Source: Aphanomyces cochlioides
Taxonomy: Eukaryota > Oomycota > Saprolegniomycetes > Saprolegniales > Verrucalvaceae
Assembly: GCA_019828595.1 (NCBI GenBank)
Contig: JAHQRK010000003.1
Location: 558,001 to 622,000 of the forward strand
DNA length: 64,000 nucleotides
Direction of reading: 5' to 3'
How positions within the stretch are numbered: position 1 is the stretch's first letter; every line of letters starts with the position of its first letter. The notes beneath the pieces were generated by a model, which was not told where the DNA came from, did no database searches, and saw only the letters and a program-made list of their open reading frames with translations. Below, piece after piece: positions 1-11,097 of the stretch. A program made the position numbers and the translations under genes.

Positions 1-2
1 CC

Positions 3-3000
3 AGGCAGCCTTCATCTCCTCCTTCAGAGTACCAACACCGACAAACTAAGGGAAGTTCATTGCAACTCATAGGCACGATGGACGACGCGATCATCGTCAA
101 AGGATTCCGCGAGCCAGCGGAAGGCGGGGTTGGCCTCGCTGAAGCTACAGGAGCCATCAAGGTCGGGGATATCCTGGTCTGTATTCAAGACCATTCATTT
201 TCTACCTTGCCCTTCAACACTGCCGTCGAAGAAATCCAAAATGCGTCACGCCCACTTACACTTCGGTTTTCTCGGCTAGAAGCACCGCCACTCAAGCATC
301 AACAACGAGTTGCACAGGGCTGGGTCTTGGCCAAAGAGCCTGGTACGAATGTACGCTGCGGAAGACTGATTGAGTCAATTCGTAGCTACAACACGATGTC
401 GCGTGCGCCTGCTCCAGTTGCAAGGGTGGAAAGTTTGCTTTTTCAAGCCTGGAATGCACAATGGTCATCAAGAACATCCGAGTGTGACCATCTCTCTCGA
501 CGATGTGACGGATATTCGCGCTGTTCACGGTAAAGAATGCTGTAAACTCGATGGAGAACATTGGATTGCCTTGTAGACAAGCGCAAGACGCCTGGAGATC
601 CCAAAGAGTTTGGCATCACATTGGAAGGAAAGGAAATCCTGCTCACATTTTATGTAAATCGGCCCACGGATGTGTGGCACTGGCTGGACTTGCTCAAGAA
701 TGCGCCACTCTTTGAGAAAGCAAAGAAGTCTCCTCATAGCCAATCGACCATTCCAATCCATCCCTTGATGGTCATTGAACAGCCCTCCAAGGTATCTTGT
801 GCTCCTGTCGCTCGCTCTCTCATTGTTGTCGTCCTGTAGCGCTCGACAATTGTCCTAGAAGGCGTCGACATCATGAAGCTCAGTGATCTCTGCCCGACGT
901 TTGAGCCACGGACAGTCGTGCTGCATTCGTACGGCAAGCTGGCCTTCTTCAAAGGAGACATTCGTGTCGGGACGATTCGTTGCGAGTCAATTCAGGACAT
1001 TTCGCTCAGCAAGTGCAAAGCGTTTTGGTACCTGGAGCTTATCGTGCTCCTTGTCTCGAACGGGAAGAAATACCGCCGTGAAGTCGTCCTTCGATTCGAC
1101 TCAGAGCAGCAGGGCATGAAATGGACTCGAGCGATTGAACGAGTGGCTCAACAGTGCTCGCCTTCTGGCGATGAAATCGATGTGACGATTGAAGCCGTTG
1201 ACGACTGGTCTCCTCTCGGCAAAGATCTCTCAAACGACGTCACGGACGACGAATACTTGGATCTTCAGCGTGAATGGAGCCTTAGCCGACACCTCGGCGA
1301 TTTGAAACTCGACGAGAAGGATACCCTGACGCAAGGTAGATCAAATCACGCCATGCCATGACATTGCTGTGGCTATTAGGCTGGTTCTTCGTCAAGAAAC
1401 CTGGTGAGCTTGGACGAGAAGCGTACCATGCTCGTTACGTTGTCCTCCGTGGTCAATGGCTTTACATGTACAAATACCATGCTCTTGACGACGTACGTTG
1501 TCGGCAATCGTTGACCGTTTTGATGTGGACTTGTAGCCCACGGGAACAATGTGCTCCACCAAGATTGACTTGAGCGAAATTCAAGACATCATCGATGGCA
1601 ATCCATCGTCCGTCGAAACGATGGAGAACACAATTCAGCTCAAGACGGCCTCCAATGTCATCTTCACGGTAGATCTCACACTCGTCAGGGCTCGTTGGAG
1701 TGCTTTTTGACGTAGATTGTGGCACTATCGCATGCGCAAAAGGAAGCATGGCTCTCGCTCCTCGTGTGGACGTCCGATTACTACTACCAAGAGTCAGCAT
1801 GGAGCTTGGAACCACAGCTCCATCATTCGACATCGACTGGAGAACACATGCTCCGACCGAGCTTTGAATCGAATCCTCAGTCGTCCCAACGAGTGCAGAA
1901 ATGACTGACGGCAGACAGCTGACGGCTTTGTTAGGGCGGTCAAATCTGGGACTCTGAGAGTATTTCACAAGTTCGTGGATGGATCCAACTCGACGGCCAC
2001 CGCGTCTACGCTTGTATCCTCCAAGGAGTCTTCAGCTATTACGAAGCCGAAGACGATTTGGATTCCGAGTGGGGCGATGCCATCGATGCCATCCCGCTCA
2101 CGTCCGTCCAGCGTGTCTATTCCGTCGCCCCCAAGGCATTCATCGTGCATCTGTCCAACGATGCTGAAGTCACACTGCAATGCGACGACGTCAAATGGTG
2201 GATGCTCGCGATTTGCTCTTGCAGTCATCTCGTGCTGTCCGCGACGGCGCAAGGCTTTGAGAGCCAAATGCCAAACGAAGCATGGATTTGGAAACTCGAT
2301 CCGCTCTTCCAAGTCCATCGCAAGCGGTATTTCTGCCTAAAGAACCACGAGCTCGTCGTCATGACGGAGCCAAATGGACGAGTACTCCTCGTCGTCTCGC
2401 TCGAACACATTGTCGGCCTCTTCATGTCCAAGGTCCTTCACATCTCGAAGCGATTCCACACACTTACAGCGTTTTTAGGTCACCGGACGTGAAGTTGACG
2501 ACTACTTTCAACTTAGACTACATTGCACAACGTCCACTAACTCGAGCAACGACGCCGACGACGCTGAAGAAGACGAGGAAACGCTCTTCACGCTGTCGCT
2601 TTCCTTCTTTGACGAGAGCGAAATGAAGCAATGGGCCACGGATATCTTCCAATGCTGCACGAATGCATCGACAAATCCAAACGCGACCAACCTGACGCCG
2701 CCCACGAGCGTCGCGATTTTCCCTCAGGATTTAATGAAGACTTCCATGTTCCAAGAAGTCGAGGTATGCCCGCTACAATGTCCATTGAGGCTCATTTTGG
2801 CTAGCCGTCATACACGTTGGAGACCGGCAATGCTCGTGGCTGGCTCTACTATCGCACCTCGCCGACACAACGCCTCCGTCGCCGCTACTTTGTGCAGTAT
2901 GGCAGCGAGCTCTCTATTTACAAGCACGAGCTGCTTCCTGAAGAGCCGTCTGCAATCCGATACGGTGTCATTGACTGCCGCGCGTTGCTTGACGTGCATT

Positions 3001-4002
3001 TCATCTCGACGAACTGCCCTGAAAATGCCATGGAGCTCGAGTTTGTCAACGTGACGGTTTTGATCGTGCCCGAGTCCGACGCCGCGGCGGTATTTTTTCA
3101 TTTGAGATCGTTTGGAAGCTGACATTTGAACTTTAGCTCGCATGGCGTCATGTCTTGATCGATGTCAAGCGAACATACAGCGGCAGCAATGGCCGCTTTG
3201 ACAATGCCGTGCTTATTTCACGTAGCAGCACGTTTGCATCGCAGAAAGAAAGCGAAACTCTCCTGCGCAGTCAAATCGAAAGCTCGGTTCAGTTCGCCGC
3301 CAACATGCAAGAATGGGATGGCTCCAAGTGGGTCGCCAATGTACGTCGCATTGAATCCAGAGAGTTGACTTTTGCATATCCTTCTAGTATTTTGTGCTCA
3401 CAGGCTCGCGCTTGCTTGTCTTTTCACTGGCTGTCCATCTCTATGACGAAGATCCCGATCTGCTCTCGACTTATGTGATGAAACAAATCACTTATGTGCG
3501 AAATTTGACTCCAGATGAAGAAGACGGTGGCGCTTCGAAGTCCTCCTTCGCCGTTGGTTTTGCACACTCCAAGCTAATCCTCAAATGCGATACCGTCGGT
3601 ACGTCCCCGTTTCCATCTAGAAGCATCATGGCGTCACCGCGGCTTTATTTTAGATTTATGCCTGCAAATGATGCGATTGCTATGCCACAGCAATGGAAAG
3701 TTAGAGCTCAAGCAAAACGCAGCAACAGGCGCTTGGGGCAGGTGCGATGTCAAAACATCATGGATAGAAGCTCACAAACTTGAATAGCGTCAATCGGATT
3801 GCGTCCATGTCACGACACAACAGCTTCTTGCTGTCGACCCCTCCTGTTTTCGACACCACGTCGAAAGAATCCGCCGGTCGAGTGTCGCGCCGCGCGTCCA
3901 TGCAGAGGTATACTATTTAACACCTTGAATGCAATCTAATCTCTGTGCAGACGCACGTCAGAATTGATCCAGCGACAACGGACGTCCATCTACCAAGCAT
4001 AG
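3..4002 (+). CDS. PDZ and multi-PH domain protein (5' partial)
   Basis: The reading frame is open at the left edge, so the N-terminus is missing. The first part reads as a PDZ-like domain (around GVGLAEATGAIKVGDIL). It is followed by a series of pleckstrin-homology-like segments; I count at least five and perhaps seven, spread over about 300-3700 with motifs such as QGWKVCFFK, GWFFVKKPG and RKRYFCLK. I can place introns at 343-385, 542-576, 792-839, 1336-1379, 1493-1536 and 1669-1715; later ones exist but are less certain. The last exon ends with a basic stretch (RRTSELIQRQR) and a stop at 4000-4002. PH and PDZ domains bind phosphoinositides and C-terminal peptides, so a membrane-associated scaffold is the likely role (inference). 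I recognise no enzyme domain. Tandem PH proteins of this kind are common in oomycetes. Confidence 0.75.
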
Positions 4003-4048
4003 AATATTCCTGTAATGTCATGTGTCTTTTCGTTTCGAAAAGTGGATC

Positions 4049-4077
4049 TATCCGGATAATGATTCTATTCATCCGGA
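4049..4077. promoter_or_regulatory. ATCCGGAT-type palindromic motif pair
   Basis: TATCCGGATA at 4049-4058 and CATCCGGA at 4070-4077 lie in the 98-bp gap between the stop of the PH protein and the ATG of the next gene. The same palindrome recurs in other short intergenic regions of this window. A transcription-factor site is inferred. Confidence 0.35.
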
Positions 4078-4100
4078 GATTGCATTGCATTTTCCACAAC

Positions 4101-4546
4101 ATGGACGGGACAGATACCGCCAACGACAAAGCCAAGCGGTATGAAGCACTCAAGAAACTCTACGAAGCGCTGCAAGCGGTACATACTTGCTTTCTTCTCT
4201 AGTAGTGACGATGGTGCTAGGACCACGTCGAGCTCTCCCAGCGTTATGCCGCTGTAAAGCAATCGATCTCGCGCGTCACAAATGAAAACGAGTAGCGCGA
4301 TTCTTTCCCACCAGACGATTGACACTCGATGTGCATTAGGTACCTCGTGGATGAGCTGTGTCGATTCACCGAGAGCGACTTTGATTCCGAGTCGGATGTC
4401 GGTGAACCGTCCGAGGTAAAAAAACCTTGACAAGTTGGCCGTCTCTGATCATTTGGAAACAGAAGCGCGTCAAGACGGACGTCGCGCCCAACGACAACGG
4501 AAACGCCCAACACGAGCGAGTCAAAACCGAAGCGGACGTGAGATAA
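4101..4546 (+). CDS. small coiled-coil protein, unknown function
   Basis: A four-exon gene of 102 residues. Exons are 4101-4178, 4221-4291, 4340-4415 and 4463-4546; all three introns are GT-AG, 42-48 bp, and keep the frame. The N-terminal half is charged and helical (KRYEALKKLYEALQA), followed by ENEYLVDELCRF and an acidic then basic tail rich in KTD/KTE. Such short basic/acidic coiled-coil proteins occur as subunits of chromatin complexes, and the ENEYLVDEL stretch hints at that, but I cannot name a family. It sits between the PH protein and the P5A ATPase with under 200 bp on each side. Confidence 0.6.
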
Positions 4547-4656
4547 CGACGCGCATGGCGGATTGTAGCTCTGCTAGTTGTACCGAGCGCTTATCTATTG
4601 TCATTTCCATCTCTCTTCTTCCGTACGATTCCTCACCGCACCATTCAGTCTATCCG

Positions 4657-4666
4657 TATCCGGATA
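4657..4666. promoter_or_regulatory. ATCCGGAT-type palindromic motif
   Basis: TATCCGGATA, preceded by TATCCG at 4651-4656, lies 54 bp upstream of the preferred ATG of the P5A ATPase. It belongs to the recurrent intergenic motif family of this window. Confidence 0.35.
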
Positions 4667-4719
4667 AACACTTCCACAAACCGAGCGGCTCATTCTGGAC
4701 CGAACGACGTCGTGTGATC

Positions 4720-7700
4720 ATGACGCTGACGTGGACAGGACGGTCGATCACGCAGTTGTCGCTGCATCGGCGGCGCACCAACATTGGAAACATGCAGTAT
4801 GGCTTGGAGCATGTTCCGTTCCTGATTTTGCACGTGTACAACTTGTACTGGTGCTTCCAAACGAGCGGACAGCCGTATGCGATTGCACTCAAGGAATTGG
4901 AAGAGTCGGGCTTTGACATCAGTCGCATTTTGAACCCACCATCGGAAGAGGCGCTCACAGGACTGGCTGCCTCGGCCTTGTCGTCGGGCGTTGGCGCCGC
5001 AACTCCCGAAAAAACAGAGGAGGATATTCAAATTCCCCCGTTGCCGAATCCGTTCCTGCCTGGAATTTTACCCCTCTTGTGCCTCCTTGGTGTGATCTGT
5101 CTGCACATTCTCATGCGCTTGATGCAAGTCTGGTCCACGCGATTTTTGACATTCGTCAAATACACTCCTGTGGCCAACTTGGTGGATGCGACCTTTGTAC
5201 AAGTAGTGCCTCGTGCCTACCGCGGAAAGAGTGTCATTGTCCCACTGGAACAACATGTCTTGTCGAACGGTGAAAAGAGCGCGCCTTTCTTCATGTTCCA
5301 GAAGCACAAATACGTCGGGGAAGTGAGCGAGTCTGGCGTTTGTTTCCGCAAACTCAAGGCTCCTGTCACGGAAAAAGTCGAGACGTATCTCAAGGCGACT
5401 GGTCTTCCCAACGAAACTGAGTACAATCGCGTCTTGGATTTGTATGGCGAAAACGAGTTCAGCATCCCTCAACCAACGTTCCTCAAGATGTACCAAGAGC
5501 AACTCGTTGAGCCTCTCACTGTCTTCCAAATCTTCTCCGTGCTCCTCTACATGTTGGACGAATATTGGCAGTACTCTGTCTTCACGCTCGTCATGATCCT
5601 CATGTTTGAAGGTGTGACTGTGTTTTCTCGTCTCAAGAATCTCCAAACACTTCGAGGCATGGGCAATGCTCTCCGCAACGTCTATGTATACCGATACAAG
5701 CAATGGACTGAAGTTTGCACGTCGACACTTGTGCCTGGCGATTTGGTCTCGCTCAAGCGCAACATGGAAGGCGATAACACTGTGCCAGCTGACTGCTTGC
5801 TCCTCCAAGGCAATGCTGTGGCGAACGAAGCTACTTTGACTGGTGAAAGTGTTCCTCAAATGAAGGAGGCGATCGGCCAAAAGATGAGCAAAGATGACTT
5901 GGCTACTGCTCTCGACATGAAGGCAACCCACAAGGTTCATTTACTCTTTGGTGGTACCACGCTCATGCAACACGATGGCAATAACTCGCTCCCAAGTGCT
6001 CTCTCGATTCCACAAACGCCTGATAAAGGCTGTCTTGTCTACGTCTTGCGCACGGGCTTTAGCGCCTCGCAAGGCAAGTTGGTGCGCATGATTGAGTACT
6101 CAAGCGGCAAAGTTTCTGGCAACACGTGGGACGCAGTTGGTCTTGCGTCGCTCTTGGTCTTTTTCGCTTTGGCAAGTTCTGGCTACGTGCTTCAAGAAGG
6201 ACTTGCTCGCAAGGGCCGCGTGACGTTCGAACTCATCTTGCGCTGCGTTTTGATCATCACCAGTGTCGTTCCCGCTGAACTCCCGATGCAAACTGCCATG
6301 GCTGTCAATACTGCTTTGTTGGCTCTTGTCCGCCTCTCAATTTTTTGCACGGAACCTTTCCGCATTTCACTCGCTGGTAAAGTGAACATATGCTTGTTTG
6401 ACAAGACGGGAACGATTACCACCGATCAACTCACGGCTGTTGGTGTTGTTTCCAACGATGGAACACAAGACGACGTCAAGGACGTGCTTCCCCACAAACC
6501 CATGATCAATTCCCACATGAACGCGTGCCTTGTCTTGGCGGTATTACATAGAAATGTATCTCTCAAGGGCTCATTGTATATTGTAGGGCTGCCATTCCCT
6601 CGTTGAAATTGACGGCAAGATGATTGGTGACCCTGTTGAAGAAGCATCGCTCAAGGCGATTGACTTCACGTATGATCCCAAGTCGAAGCAATGCACGCCA
6701 AATGCCAAGGGCTCTGAACGCGGCTGGGATGCGTCGATTGATACCAAGGGCATCAGAGTGCATATTTTGCACCGAAATCATTTTGCATCCAAGTTGCAGC
6801 GTATGAGTGTCGTCGCCAGAGTTCAACTAAAGGGATCATCCCGCTTGCGTGTTTTGGTCAAGGGAAGTCCAGAAGCGGTCGCGAAATTGTCGAAGGATCT
6901 CCCCGCTTGGTTTTGGCCCACTTACGAAGACATGGCTCGTCGTGGCATGCGTGTACTTGCATTGGCTTACCGTGACTGCGAGCCCAATGTGTCGGAGCAA
7001 GATTTGGCCCACAAGCCTCGAGAATGGGCCGAAAGCAACCTGAAATTTTCCGGCTTTGCTGCATACCAGTGCTTGGTGCGCAAGGACAGTGCCGAAATTC
7101 TCAAGCAATTGAAGGACAGCTCTCACACTGTGGGCATGATCACGGGTGATTCGACGTTGACGGCTGTGCATGTGGCCAAGGAAGTGGGTATCATCACCCG
7201 CCCCGCCCTCATGCTTTCGGGCAGTGATGTCTTGTTTGAATGGAAGAAATCTGAAGACGATTCGCCGGTTGCAACTTATCAAAGCCAATCAGTTGAAACC
7301 CTCGCTAAGACGTATGACTTGTGCATGGATGGCGCCGCGCTTGTCCGTGCTGACGAAGTCAACGGTGGTGTGTGGAAGCATCTCGAACTCATCAGAGTGT
7401 TTGCTCGCATGACGCCCGAACTGAAGGAAAAAGTACTTACTTCGCTCAAAGCTTGTGGCCACTACACACTCATGTGCGGTGATGGTGGTAATGACGTCGG
7501 TGCGTTGAAGCAAGCCCATGTTGGTGTCGCCTTGTTGAGTGGTTTTGGCTCAGCTAATGCTGACAAGACTATCACCGGTGTTGTGGCAAAGAAGAAGGTT
7601 GAAACGACGATTGAATCGCTCTCCAAGGACAACTTGATGAAGCTCCATGCGTCTGTCTTGAAGAAGAAACTTGCTGCGATGAACGTGAACCATGAAGGCG

Positions 7701-8998
7701 TGACTGAAAAGTCTGAATTGGTTGAATTGGTCTTGGCCGAACAGAACAAGAATATCAAAAAGTTGAATCCATTTGGCCCCTTGACCCCCGAGCAGCGTAA
7801 AGTTCTCCAACAACAACAGCACGAAGAAATCGAAGCTGACGTGCGGGAACGTACGGCCCGCGGAGAATCGTTTGCTCGTGTCAAGGCGTTGGCTGCATTT
7901 GCCCAGAGGCAAAAAGATCTTGCCACTCAATTCCAAAACGAACGTAAGGCTAAAGGCGGTACCAACTTTACTCAATGGGCCAACAACGCCGTCATGCAGC
8001 AATACATGGAAGACTTTGACGATGGCGAACTGCCCATGGTCAAATTGGGCGATGCTTCGATTGCTTCTCCATTCACTTCTCGCTCGCCATCGATTAAAGG
8101 TTGCGTCGATATCATCCGTCAAGGTCGTTGTGCGTTGGTCACAACGGTGCAAATGTACCAAATCTTGGCCGTGAACTGCTTGATTAGCTCGTATTCTCTC
8201 TCGGTGCTCTACTTGGACAAGGTCAAGTATGCCAACTCGCAAATGATTGCCTTGGGTATGGTGAGCACAGTGGCCAGTGTCACATTGTCCCGTGCTACGC
8301 CTTTGCCAGACTTGAGTCCTGTTCGCCCGATTGCGTCCATTTTCCATCCCGCTTTGTTTTCCAGTTTGGTCGGTCAATTTGCTCTCCACTTGGGTGTGAT
8401 GATCTACTCGACGGCCCTCGCAAAAGAATACACTTTGGAAGGCGACACCCGCCACCAATCGCACATCAAGCCCAACAAGTTTGAACCAAACGTCATGAGT
8501 ACGGTTATCTTCCTTGTCAACGGCGTGCAGACTATCAGTGTCTGCGCAGTCAACTACAAGGGTCGTCCGTTCATGAAGAGTATGACAGACAATCCTGGTT
8601 TGCTTTACTCGCTTGGTGTAAGTTTGGTTGCTGTCTTCTTGCTCTGCACGGAAGCCATGCCACTTTTCAACAAGGTGCTTGAGATTGTGCCGATGCCAGA
8701 CCCTCGCTTTGCTCAAATCTTGACGGGCATCCTCTGCCTCGACGTTGTTGGTGCCTTTTTCTGGGACCAGCTCTGCCTCTTGATCTTTGCGCCCAAGATA
8801 TTCTTTGCGTCATTGCAATCCATCACTGCGCGCGATTTGAAGCAAATGGTCAAGATGTTTGTCGTCGCTTTGATCATCATCTTTGTTGTGGCCAACATCG
8901 ATTACGATGAAATTGAGCGTCAGCAAAAGCTCATGGAAGAAGCGGCCAAGAATGCGTCGCAGCCACCTGCGCCGTTTGTCGAAACCATCTCGAGCTAG
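4720..8998 (+). CDS. P5A-type transport ATPase (ATP13A1/Spf1-like)
   Basis: Two exons, 4720-6540 and 6587-8998, joined by a 46-bp intron, give about 1410 residues. P5A ATPases sit in the ER membrane and extract misinserted transmembrane helices. Visible landmarks are TGES in the actuator loop, PAELPM in the membrane segment typical of P5A pumps, the phosphorylation motif DKTGT, SCHSL-like GCHSL just after the intron, ITGD, and MCGDGGNDVGALK in the P domain. N-terminal and C-terminal hydrophobic helices are present. The family is usually about 1100-1200 residues. The surplus is partly an insert after the hinge motif (about 7590-8040) that contains a SAP-like helix pair, KLHASVLKKKLAAM then EKSELVELV; P5A pumps carry an arm insert at this site. 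An in-frame ATG at 4555 would extend the N-terminus by 55 residues, but the sequence there looks non-conserved. Confidence 0.93.
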
Positions 8999-9131
8999 AT
9001 CTGAGGTCGCGCCTTGTAGAAAATGTGTCCTCCTTTGTATGCATAATTGAAATCTCTTCCCCGTCCGTTTGCGTTGGTTTCAATTTCTCTCATGAGATGA
9101 TGGCGAGCTTTTCATCACTTCAAATCCAGAC

Positions 9132-10022
9132 ATGTCTATCCTTGTTCTCGTCATCGTCTCCATAGCTTGTGCCTCTGTGGTTGACCAGAACTCGATCATG
9201 GCTCCACTGCCCGATTGGAGCTCCGCCGTTGGTCGACTCGTCTTTGCCGACGGTTCGTTTTGCTCCGCGACGCAAGTCGCTCCTTCTGTATGTGTCAGCT
9301 ATTCTCATTGGACTCATGGCGACCGATAGCTCATTGTGACCACAAACGCCTGTGGGGATCAAACTCTCCGTGCCAATGCGTCCTTTGTCATGGCAAGCAA
9401 TGTAAGCGTTCCCATCGTCGAGAGGATCGAGCTGCCGGTTCAGAACTCCACGACGAGCTATCAATATGCACTTCTCAAACTGTCTACGTCATTGCCTCCG
9501 TCGCCCCTAGAATTGCTCGGCGACGTAGCCTGTCCATTATCGCTAGCTCAAGGTATGGCTCTATCATTTTGACTTTTCATGAGTGTAGTCATCCCAGGAA
9601 GGCCCAATGTCTCGTGTCTGCATTTCACAAACCACTCCTACCTTTTTGGTTCATGTCAATTGAATTCCACCAACCTCACGCATGCCACCCACGGCTGCCA
9701 CGTATCGAATCAAACCTCGGCTGGTGCGCCGCTTGTCTTTCAGCATTGTCTTCTTGCTCAACATCTTCACTCAGACTCCAACAACTTCACCAATGGATCA
9801 GCCAATGTCGCCTTGATTCTTAGCAGTCTCAAACAGCACCTGAATGAGCTGAATGCATCAACCGAGACGATGCCACCTCTGATTCTTGAAGCGGACGCCA
9901 AACCATCTTTATCGATTGTTTACGTCTGTATTTGCATTCTTCTCCTTGTGATCGCAGCCATGGGAGCATTGATGATTCGTAAACGACAGCTTCATTTCGT
10001 CCGCATGTACGAATTTTGCTGA
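9132..10022 (+). CDS. membrane-anchored trypsin-like protein, catalytic residues lost
   Basis: Three exons (9132-9287, 9330-9552, 9589-10022; introns of 42 and 36 bp) encode 270 residues. The N-terminus is a signal peptide (LVLVIVSIACAS). The body resembles a peptidase S1 fold: GRLVFADGSFCSATQVAPS, then IVTTNAC where active trypsins have the TAAHC histidine motif, YALLKL where they have DIALLKL, and TSAGAPLV where they have GDSGGPL. All three catalytic residues therefore look replaced. Many N-x-S/T sites suggest glycosylation. A hydrophobic helix near the C-terminus (IVYVCICILLLVIAAMGALM) followed by basic residues suggests a type I membrane protein at the cell surface. Inactive S1 homologues are known in oomycetes (glucanase inhibitor proteins), but those are secreted and unanchored. 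Function here is unknown. Confidence 0.65.
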
Positions 10023-10045
10023 CGATATATATTTAAGAGAGTCGA

Positions 10046-11014
10046 TCATTCCATTGCCACGACTGGCACATAGCAAGTGAACGAGCCAAATTGTTCCATG
10101 AGTATTGCGTGCATCACAAGCGCTTGATTGTCCACGAGACCTACGTGCAATATGACGCCAGGTATATTTGGAAAATCTTACAGCAGAGGACCGACATGAC
10201 AGCATTGCCGTCAACGGAAAGCATCTTTGAAATGTGTTTGGCATCTACTCGAACTGTCGACGTAGGTGGAATGTCCATGTCCTCGTTTTCGTCGTCTACC
10301 AAGTCTGCCCTTGACCGCAGATTCGTGTGGAGAGTTTGAAGGGCAAAAGCATCGCTTTCCACGCGGAGGCGCAGTGTTCCATCCATTCCTGCTTGTAGCT
10401 ATAGACAAATGAGTGTCAGAGATGCGAAAGTTGAGCTTACGAGAATATATTTCTGCATGACTTTGAGGCGATCTGTGATTGTACGCAGTGATCGTAATGA
10501 TGGCATTTCCAAGGCGACCGTCGGAGGAGGAACGTTAGGCTCGCGGTAGTTCTCAGCTGTTGTCATGGAGACAACATCGATTGGAATGTTTTGAATAATA
10601 TCGAGATCCACCGTCTAGAAAGGACGCCATCATTTCAAGCCATGGAACAAAATATCAAGTCAAGACCTTGGCACGCAATGAGAGGAAGGACCGGCCTTCT
10701 CGCTTGAGCAAGCGAAGGAGGACACCACTGGCTTCTTTTCCAGACTGAAGCGCGCGTGAAAAGTTGGCAATCCCGAGTGCAAACGCAATGTGGTTGTTTG
10801 CACGACTTTCAATGACAACATCGGAAAAGAGCTTCGAGACATTCAAATGTACATAAGTTTGTACATCTTCTCCACTCGTCTTCAACGCGAAGGACATGCG
10901 CTCTTCATTTAACGTCACAAAGCACATCTCGGAGCTGCTCACCCGATGCATGAATTGGGAAACTTCCATCAAGATCGGGAACGACGCCGCCGTCAAATTG
11001 CCGCGGAAACGCAT
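10046..11014 (-). CDS. HUS1: checkpoint clamp protein Hus1
   Basis: Four exons (11014-10667, 10614-10441, 10398-10182, 10140-10046) give 277 residues, the usual length for Hus1. It is a subunit of the 9-1-1 (Rad9-Rad1-Hus1) ring that loads at DNA damage and activates the ATR-type checkpoint. Supporting segments are the start MRFRGNL, the LNEERMSF strand, NFSRALQSGKEA, the repeat-linking stretch DIIQNIPIDVV, MQKYILLQAGMDGTLRL, and the C-terminal MEQFGSFTCYVPVVAME, all of which align with Hus1 order. The ATG at 11014 was chosen because it gives the canonical MRFR start; the codon upstream is TTG. The gene is divergent from the metaxin-like gene, with only about 80 bp between the two start codons. 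Confidence 0.9.
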
Positions 11015-11034
11015 TTTCAAAATGAAAGTCCATC

Positions 11035-11097
11035 ATCCGGATATCCGGTTAACAATGGGGTGTCCGGATAAAAGAAATTGAGAATTGTATCCGGATG
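11035..11097. promoter_or_regulatory. divergent promoter with four ATCCGGAT-type motifs
   Basis: The gap between the Hus1 and metaxin-like start codons is 80 bp and holds ATCCGGAT at 11035-11042, ATATCCGG at 11041-11048, TGTCCGGATA at 11061-11070 and TATCCGGATG at 11089-11098. The last copy overlaps the first possible metaxin ATG at 11095. Shared regulation of both genes is inferred. Confidence 0.45.

Noticed and set aside
5068..5940. 290-codon open frame on the minus strand
   Set aside because: It is exactly antisense to the conserved P5A ATPase exon and has no recognisable domain; codon bias of the sense gene explains it.
7550..8716. 388-codon open frame on the minus strand
   Set aside because: Antisense to the P5A ATPase; composition rich in His, Arg and Gln, as expected for a shadow frame.
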